A stretch of DNA of 64,000 nucleotides. Origin: Hibiscus mutabilis (Eukaryota; Streptophyta; Magnoliopsida; Malvales; Malvaceae). Below are positions 57,542-64,000 of the stretch, one piece after another. Position 1 is the stretch's first letter. Each line of letters starts with the position of its first letter. The notes beneath the pieces are model-generated. The model was not told where the DNA came from. It was given only the letters and a program-made list of their open reading frames with translations, and ran no database searches. The stretch is taken from the NCBI GenBank assembly GCA_019671005.1, contig CM033714.1:84063909-84127908 (forward strand), in the 5' to 3' direction. The position numbers and the translations under genes are program-made.

Positions 57542-58803
57542 TGTAAAGCCTATGTTTGATTTTGATATAACAAAGTGTTTAAGGACCAATTTGTAAAATT
57601 GGATAAATTTTTAAGTATCCAAAAAGTCTCACAAAATGACAAGAAATAGAAATTAAAATGCTTCTAAGTCAAAAACTTAAACCCCAAAAGTTTTTCTAAG
57701 TATTTTCATACTCAAATAACCAAAAACGCCCATGCGTATCGATACACTCTTGAGTGTTTTGATACGACTTTTGGCTACAGAATTTTTTAATTGTAAAATC
57801 GTACCAATACGGTTAAGCCCATATCGATACGACCTTCATCTGGGTTTATATTTTTGGTTATGAGTATCGATACGGCTTCACCTGTACCGATACAGGGTGT
57901 TAAGATTTTCAAATCTTTACATTTAATATATGATCGTTGCCTTGTCAGTTATTAGAATCAACAATCTTTGAATTTCAGTTAACCCGTATCGATACGCCCC
58001 CTAGGCGTACTGATGTAATTTTCCTTAGACTTTTTCCTCAGATTCCAGTGAGCTAAAACTGTACCGATTCAGTTATACCATATCGATATGCCTGTGTTTT
58101 TACACTATACTCGTTTCGATACATTTCAATACGTCATCAAGCGTATCGATACCCCCTTTGTACAACGATTATTTCTCCTTATGGCAAGTACCGATACGGC
58201 TCCTCGTGTATCGATACAGTAGGTTACCAAATAGCATTTATTGCGGGAAGAAAGCAGTCCAACGGCTCTATTGATGATCCCAACCACCTAAACGGTTAGA
58301 AATCAATGAGGTGATATAAAATCAAGTCTCCAAAGCTTCAACAACAACAAGTCAAAAGCATTAAAGCAAAAATCCAACTTACTTTGAGCTTATTAGAGTC
58401 ATATCTTTTGTAACCCACTTGCGTTGAGCAAATTTGTAATTCTTTATTTCAAGTTGGGTTGAGTGTACTTGTATTTGGGCAAATCATTTACCTTTGAGAG
58501 GTTTTTCACTAGTTTGTCAATCTTCTTGTAAAAGATAGTGAATTTGATCAAGCTTTGGGTAGAAAGCTTTGATATTTGTAATGGTTTCCTCCTAAACCTA
58601 GAAAAGGGGAAGAATTTCTTAGTGAAATTGTTTGAAATCCTTAGTGGGGAGCTAAGGTAGTAAATGTAGAGCTTGTTAGAAGCTTCAACCACTATAAATT
58701 CCTTGTGTCACATTTTTTTCTTATATCCTTTTGCTTCCCTTCATTTTTAAAAGTGCCAAGTCACCATTTCTTGGCCAAACTGAGTTAATTGATCATCCTA
58801 ACA
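57542..58803 (+). repeat. 3' LTR of the copia element
   Basis: 1262 bp, TGTAAAGCC...CCTAACA. Collinear with 47557-48807 with scattered substitutions and small indels; the same palindrome cluster is at 57735-58220. Confidence 0.95.
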
Positions 58804-60130
58804 CGAACCAAAATCAAACAGAGCCAAATTCGGCTCAAAATTTACTGAACCGAAAATCAATCTGAGCCGAAAGTAACCAGAACCGAAATCAACCCGAATC
58901 GAAAGTAACCTAAACCGAAAATCAACCCGAACTAAAAACAGCTCGAACCAAAAGTAATCTGAACTAAAAATAAACTGAATTTAATTTGCCCAAATCTGAT
59001 CCATAACGAACATCAACTTGATTTTGACCAGATAATTGAGCCGAAATGAACGAATAAATTATTTTTATTTATTTTTAGTTTTATGATAAATATTAAATAT
59101 GTATATTTTATTTTTTTTCTATGTTACTGATTATCAACTAGCTTTAGTAAAAGTTTAATGGTTTAATATATCTTTTCTCCTTTAAAATAAAATATTCATA
59201 TTTGATTCGACAATTTAAATATATATATAATTTTATTTTTTTACTTTTAATTGTTTATTTAGTTTAGTCTTTTATTTTATTTATGATATTAATTAAATAT
59301 TCAAGTCAAAAATTTAAATATCTAATTAAATTTCAAATAATTAAAACATAGAGATCCATTAGCCTAGTGGTTAAGGATGCTCATATTGTCCCATCTTGTA
59401 TGGGTTCAAATCTTGGTATGAGAATGTAATCTCATATTTAGTAAAAAATAATTAAAACATACCTAAATTAATTTTAATTCATAAATAAATAAATATAATA
59501 AAAGTATATTTTATTAAATAACTTTCAAATAGTCTAATTCTAATTTTGTAAAATCAAAATTTTTCGTCTTAGAAATTATGCAAATCTTTATTTTAAAAAA
59601 TAGAAAATAATCAATTAAAACTCGATAATGAACACAATATGAAATTCAAGTTTTAAACTTTAACAAGCATTACAGGTTGAGTTTGTGTCAGATTATCATC
59701 TCTTAATTATAGTTTAATTCAAAATATTGAACAGTCAATAGTTGAAATTGAGCCTAAATGATAAGATTGACAAAAAATATATATATTTTACGTGAATATA
59801 TCAATAATTATATATATACTCAATTGAATACATACCCATCTCAACTCGAATTGACCTAAAGACCCAAAGATTGACTAAAATTGAAAATTGGTCTATCTAA
59901 TATTGACTCGAACCGAAAACTGATCTGATCTCATATTGACCCAACCCGAAATTCAACCAATCCGATATTAATCTGACCTGATACCCGACCCCGACCCAAA
60001 ATTGCATAGACCTGATCTAAATCTGAATCAAACTCGGCCTAACCCGAATCGAACTTAAACTGAATGCGACCTGAACAAAAAATCAAACCGAACCAAATTG
60101 ACCCGAACCGAATGACCCGATTACCACCTA
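58804..60130. repeat. Degenerate CCGAA-rich repeat flanking the copia element, with an AT-rich middle
   Basis: Words such as CCGAAAATCAACCCGAAC, GAACCGAAATCAACCCGAAT and GACCCGAACCGAATGACCCG crowd 58804-59040 and 59830-60130. Similar words (GAGACCCGAAACTCGAATCG) lie left of the copia at 47470-47556. Together they look like one older element split by the copia insertion. Confidence 0.6.
59349..59450 (+). repeat. tRNA-derived SINE-like sequence
   Basis: An A-box-like TAGCCTAGTGGTTAAGG (about 59359) and a B-box-like GGGTTCAAATC (59402-59412) are 27 nt apart, the arrangement of a pol III promoter in tRNA-derived SINEs. No clear tRNA fold or SINE tail. Confidence 0.55.
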
Positions 60131-60289
60131 TACAAATATATGGCAAATAAAAAATATATAAAGGGCTTATTTTTACTCTTTATAGTAAAAAGTATGTATT
60201 TAAATTTTAGATTTTAAACGCATGTCATCATTTTTAAAGAAACAAAATAGGAGTGTTTAATTGCATCTAATTTCCACTCATTATTATAT

Positions 60290-61340
60290 TTTGGTTAACC
60301 GATGGCCGGTGAACAACACTAGCGTTGGTCGTTGATCGATTGACCGTCAGAATTCCTTCTCCCTTAAGTTTTTCATATCTAGTTCACGTTTGTTTTATGT
60401 AGTTTTGTATGCATTTGTGGTATGTTTTTCCTCTATCTTGTGATGGGTGACACACTTCTGTCTTATGCACGTTTTTGCCAATATTTGTGGTAAATTTGTG
60501 TTCATAGATAGTTTTTTCACTATGCCAGTTCTGATTTGTGGTTGTCTGTGATCTTTTATTAGTTTGATCTCCTTTTATGGTTTACTTGCCGATGTAGTCA
60601 GATCTATTTTTTGAAGCAGTCTGCAAAATTAATGATTTCGCTCACCACTCCTATTTCGATCCTTAAGAGTACATGTGAATAAAAACAATGATACTTGTTA
60701 TTTGCTTCTTCTCTCTAACATTTTATCTTATCTATATCGTTGTAGTTTATAGGACATGTTTTATTGGACATTCTTTTGGCTATACATTTTACTGAGATCT
60801 GAGTATGTTTGTTTTTTCACAAGGATCAATGTGTTGATCCAACTCAACCCCTAGATCCGCACTAGCACCTATGCATTAATGACCCAGGCCCAATTTCAAA
60901 AGAAGAAAAAAACAATGATACCTAGAAGAGCTTTATTTTGTTTTGCTTCTTCTCTTTTTTGGTTAATACAGAGCAGAAATCAGAGTTTACGAACGCAAAG
61001 CCTCAAAAGCTTCCTTATGAACCAGGTCATCAATGGATTCGCACAACAACAGAGTTACCTAGAAGAGCTTTATTTTGTTTTGCAAGGATTCGAAAGAAGA
61101 AAAAAACATAGTATTGTAACGAGTTAACAATAAATATTACATGTGAATGTGATCGTAGATTTCAGTTTTTTCTTTTCTTTCTTAGTTTCAATTTTGATTG
61201 TTTTATAACTTTTAAAGAAAACAAATTAATCATCCTGTTGCTATAATAAATAAGAGGAAGAGGAATTAAATATATTCAATGACATTGAGTGTAAGTTCTT
61301 TGAATAGTTTAAACATGGTAAGAAAATATTTGTCCTTTTT
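60290..61340. other. Intergenic with LINE/SINE-like repeat and a short direct repeat
   Basis: 60290-60700 is related to 38360-39045 (opposite strand). TACCTAGAAGAGCTTTATTT plus TGTTTTGC is present twice (about 60919 and 61057). No gene supported. Confidence 0.55.
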
Positions 61341-61397
61341 CATGGTTTGATATGAGAATCATACCATTGAGTGTTGAAATCAGTAGAGACAAGATCA

Positions 61398-62060
61398 TCA
61401 AATATCATCCCAATCCCAATTGCAATTTGCCATTTCGAAGCCACTGCTCGTTATAGGTTCTTGCCATGTCTGTGAATCCGTGCCACTTATGACGGGCATG
61501 GTCATGGTTTGATCCTCCATTGTTTCTCCACTGTAATTATAGATACTCGAAGTACGAAACAAGGTCAATATTGTAGATGGATATTTCTCAAAACAACTCG
61601 AGCTCAAACTTGAAAATTGAAATTGTAAGTCTTGCGACATGGTAGAAGAACCCTGGCAGACACCATTGAACGAAGAGGATGGACGAAGCTGATCATGGTC
61701 CTTCCTTTGTTGCTGCGGTTGAATTGTAATAAAGCTATCGAATCTACTGATAACACTGGAGGCAGCGGATGTCTTGGTCCGCTTGTTTTTGCGGCCACCA
61801 CCGACCGGAACGTTGCGAAGAGTGCCGCCTTTAGTCCAATGTCTTCTACAAGTATTGCAGAAATACCTAGGTTGTGACTTGTTATAGTTGTAATAACAAA
61901 ACTTACTGTTGGAAGAATCACACCTCGGACACTTCAATGGCGGCTCTGATTCCGGCTGCTGGTTTTGTTTATGTCGCCTCTTCATGGACGAAGCTTTCGG
62001 TAGCTCAGTATTTAGAGCAGCCTGTAACAATGACTGTCCCTGGTTAGAACTCAATCCCAT
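61398..62060 (-). CDS. Dof-type zinc-finger transcription factor, C terminus truncated by frameshift
   Basis: A 220-aa nuclear DNA-binding protein; the Dof domain binds AAAG cores. The N terminus MGLSSNQGQSLLQAALNTEL and basic SMKRRHKQNQQ precede the finger: C44, C47, C68, C71 in CPRCDSSNSKFCYYNYNKSQ. RRHWTKGGTLRNVPVGGGRK then KNKR (nuclear-signal-like) follow. Spacing between the cysteine pairs is 20 residues where Dof proteins normally have 21. The tail ends ANCNWDWDDI-stop. Directly beyond, in another frame, lies FDDLVSTDFNTQWYDSHIKP and a stop at 61340-61342, which matches the conserved tail of this Dof group. One extra T in the run 61400-61402 explains the break. The start is the first ATG of the frame. 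Confidence 0.92.
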   Translation of the reverse strand: MGLSSNQGQSLLQAALNTELPKASSMKRRHKQNQQPESEPPLKCPRCDSSNSKFCYYNYNKSQPRYFCNTCRRHWTKGGTLRNVPVGGGRKNKRTKTSAASSVISRFDSFITIQPQQQRKDHDQLRPSSSFNGVCQGSSTMSQDLQFQFSSLSSSCFEKYPSTILTLFRTSSIYNYSGETMEDQTMTMPVISGTDSQTWQEPITSSGFEMANCNWDWDDI

Positions 62061-62285
62061 GTCTCAGAAACTCTTTCAAAATCCTGAAAATTTTAAAGCT
62101 CTGGGATCGAAGAATGAAGTGATCAAATCAACCTGAAGAAAAACCAGTGATGATCATGAGATTTGTTCATTATAAACATACCAGTGTGTGTTTTTTAAAA
62201 ACAAATTGGATAATTCCCTGGAAATTGATGAGAAATGGGCTATCCAAAGAATTTTATAGTGCAAATAGAGAATGAAGATAGGGGT
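62061..62285 (-). other. Upstream region of the Dof gene
   Basis: Probable 5' UTR and proximal promoter. No convincing TATA box is picked out. Confidence 0.4.
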
Positions 62286-62287
62286 AG

Positions 62288-62568
62288 TTTTACGGTACGC
62301 CATGGTACGGTGCGGCCACCAACTAAAAATGTTATAAGATTTAAAATATAAAATCAAAAGTTTTACACTATTTGATAACATTTTCGGTACTTACAAAAAT
62401 TTTAAATGTTATCAAAAGCGATGAAAGTTCCAATACTCGAAGTTAAAGTTTTGATAATTACCACCAACCGAAAATATTATCAAACAATGTAACATTTTCA
62501 ATTTCATGATTTAAATCTTATAACATTTTCAGTTGGTGTCACACCATATCATGCCATATGTTAGAACA
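62288..62568. mobile_element. Foldback MITE with AAAATGTTATAAG arms
   Basis: CACCAACTAAAAATGTTATA at the left and, complemented, CACCAACTGAAAATGTTATA at the right, with GTACGGTGC / ATATGGTGTG-like tips. About 280 bp, in the promoter side of the Dof gene. Motifs are shared with 17113-17400 and 27640-27900. Confidence 0.65.
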
Positions 62569-64000
62569 CACTGAAGATAGGCCAGGGGAGAGTTACTAAG
62601 GCGTGAAGGTGGTAGGTTGGTGACACGTGGAAAGGAGAGGACCGTTGATAGCGGAGTGATTGAATAGGGATGAGATGTTAAGTCCCTTAAGTAAGATGAA
62701 CTCAAATTCTGATGTTTTGAATGAAAATAATTGAATTGGGAGAGGATTGCTTTCATAACGACAGTTTGTAAAACCTGGTCTGAATTAAATGATTAATAAA
62801 TCGAATACAAATAATTATAAAAAATACATAGGTAACAAGTTAACTGTTAAATTAGTAAAGCATATACAAATTCAAATTGATTTGTCTACAAGGTGCATAT
62901 TGTCAAAGGATTAAGAATATATATAAACATATACTGTTGAAAAAATAGACAGTTGCAAAACGAGGTGTTAGCACTTACTGAAAAATAATAAAATATATAA
63001 ATCAAACTAAATCGTGTCGTGGTATTAGCCACTGCATTAGAAGCGAATTCGCTCCGATGTGTGTAATCGCTACAATGAACGAATGACCCCATAAGATTAG
63101 CACTCTTCAAATTTCGTACACCCGAAAGATGGAGTAGATTTTGGTAGTAATGCTCTTCTCTCAACTAAAAAACAACACTTATGATAGGTTTATGAAAATC
63201 AAAGAGAGTGTTTCTAAAGCAAACACTTGCTTAAGAGTGTAACAAATGAGTAAAATTGCCTATTATTTATAGGCTAAATAATTAGTGCAAAATCGTTATT
63301 TTCACATTACACTTTAATTCTATTTATGAATTAAATAATTATAACTTTAAATATTGTAATGAACATTAACAATAATCACCTTTAAATTATTTAAAAATTA
63401 AAATATATACACGCAGGTGTCGGCTCGGCCATATATGTGAAAATGATGGATCGTCGGGTCTAGAAATTTTGCTAAATTATTGCTGTCCCAATCCTTCATG
63501 TAATTCCCTTGTTTTTCCAAGACAATACGTATAGAAATATTTACATGTAATGGCAATAGATATAATGCATATATAATATATAAGGAATGAAGAATATATA
63601 TGCTTTGTAGGTGTAGGGTCCATTTTGGTGTCAAATTCGTAAGCACCGGCCGGCCATGAAATTGACTTAACATGGCAGAAGAAAAAGCAAAAGAAAACTA
63701 AAATCAATCACTCTCTTCATTTCTTTCTGCATATATCATGAACATGCAATCGGATAAAACATCAAATCTGGGATTTAATTATGTTGTTCATAATCTCATT
63801 CCCAAATTTGGCATCCCACCGTTTTTTTAACGTGATACGTATTTTTTTTATCAAATTAGTATATAATTTGTACTAATTTGTTTTCCAATCTAGTATCTAA
63901 ATTTATTGTTTTTTTTCTAATGTGAGTTATTTGTTCATTGTAGTATCAAAATTTGATATAATGTGTCTGAATTTGACAAATTTAATATGGGATCACGTAA
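62569..64000. other. Intergenic, possible LTR debris
   Basis: 62880-62930 repeats GTCTACAAGGTG...TTGTCAAAGG from 25680-25720. 62936-63260, starting TGTTGAAAAAATAGACAGTT, is less AT-rich and may be part of an LTR, unproven. No gene supported to the window end. Confidence 0.45.

Larger units (their letters stand above)
47557..58803 (+). mobile_element. Ty1/copia LTR retrotransposon, full span, decayed, with extra region after pol
   Basis: Two LTRs (47557-48807, 57542-58803), a primer site TGGTATCAGAGC, a polypurine tract and a 5-bp target duplication CGAAC (47552-47556, 58804-58808) define it. Gene order is gag, protease, integrase, RT, RNase H, the copia order. The LTRs differ at many sites, so the insertion is not recent. 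A solo LTR lies inside pol, and an extra 2 kb follows pol. Confidence 0.95.

Noticed and set aside
1..64000. CRISPR arrays, bacterial operons or phage features
   Set aside because: The window is plant nuclear DNA; the tandem repeats seen are retrotransposon or microsatellite arrays without spacer structure.

Overview
This is plant nuclear DNA: AT-rich, with interrupted genes, plastid-targeted and Dof proteins, and dense nested transposons. The mix of genes and repeats suggests a eudicot, perhaps Malvaceae (cotton-like). That assignment is inference; no search was run.

Three host genes stand out. (1) 8518-12544 (+): a multi-exon gene of the At4g04980-like, proline-rich, formin-like family, with an expanded Pro/Ala repeat and a one-base reading-frame break. 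(2) 18329-20125 (-): an intact single-exon polyphenol oxidase of 598 aa with a transit region, twin-arginine thylakoid signal, both copper centres and the DWL and KFDV-type C-terminal domains. (3) 61398-62060 (-): a Dof zinc-finger transcription factor with an unusual CX2CX20CX2C finger and a one-base insertion that cuts off what looks like the conserved tail.

The rest is mostly mobile DNA. 1-5439 is the 5' part of a decayed Athila-type Ty3/gypsy element (minus strand; LTR, tRNA-Asp primer site, gag, protease, RT, RNase H, integrase) inserted in a decayed hAT transposase (5440-6530). 7418-7620 holds a tRNA-Thr-like repeat with a tandem partial copy. 13467-14264 is a retroposed sequence with a 16-bp target duplication. 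15517-17109 is a Pack-MULE carrying pieces of a violaxanthin de-epoxidase gene; a related unoccupied site lies at 27.6 kb. 22.06-25.03 kb and 40.2-40.85 kb hold four related Mutator-like non-autonomous elements. 28683-37634 is a truncated Tat-type Ty3/gypsy element (minus strand) with its 3' LTR, a satellite-like tandem array and a decayed pol. 43685-44518 is a Stowaway MITE with a hAT MITE inside it. 47557-58803 is a whole Ty1/copia element with both LTRs, target duplication, primer site, decayed gag-pol, a nested solo LTR (52055-53563) and an extra gene-like region downstream of pol with its own TATA box and candidate intron.

No operon-like cooperation exists among these genes. The main story is layered insertion, which gives a relative chronology, plus gene capture by a MULE and an extra gene carried by a copia element.
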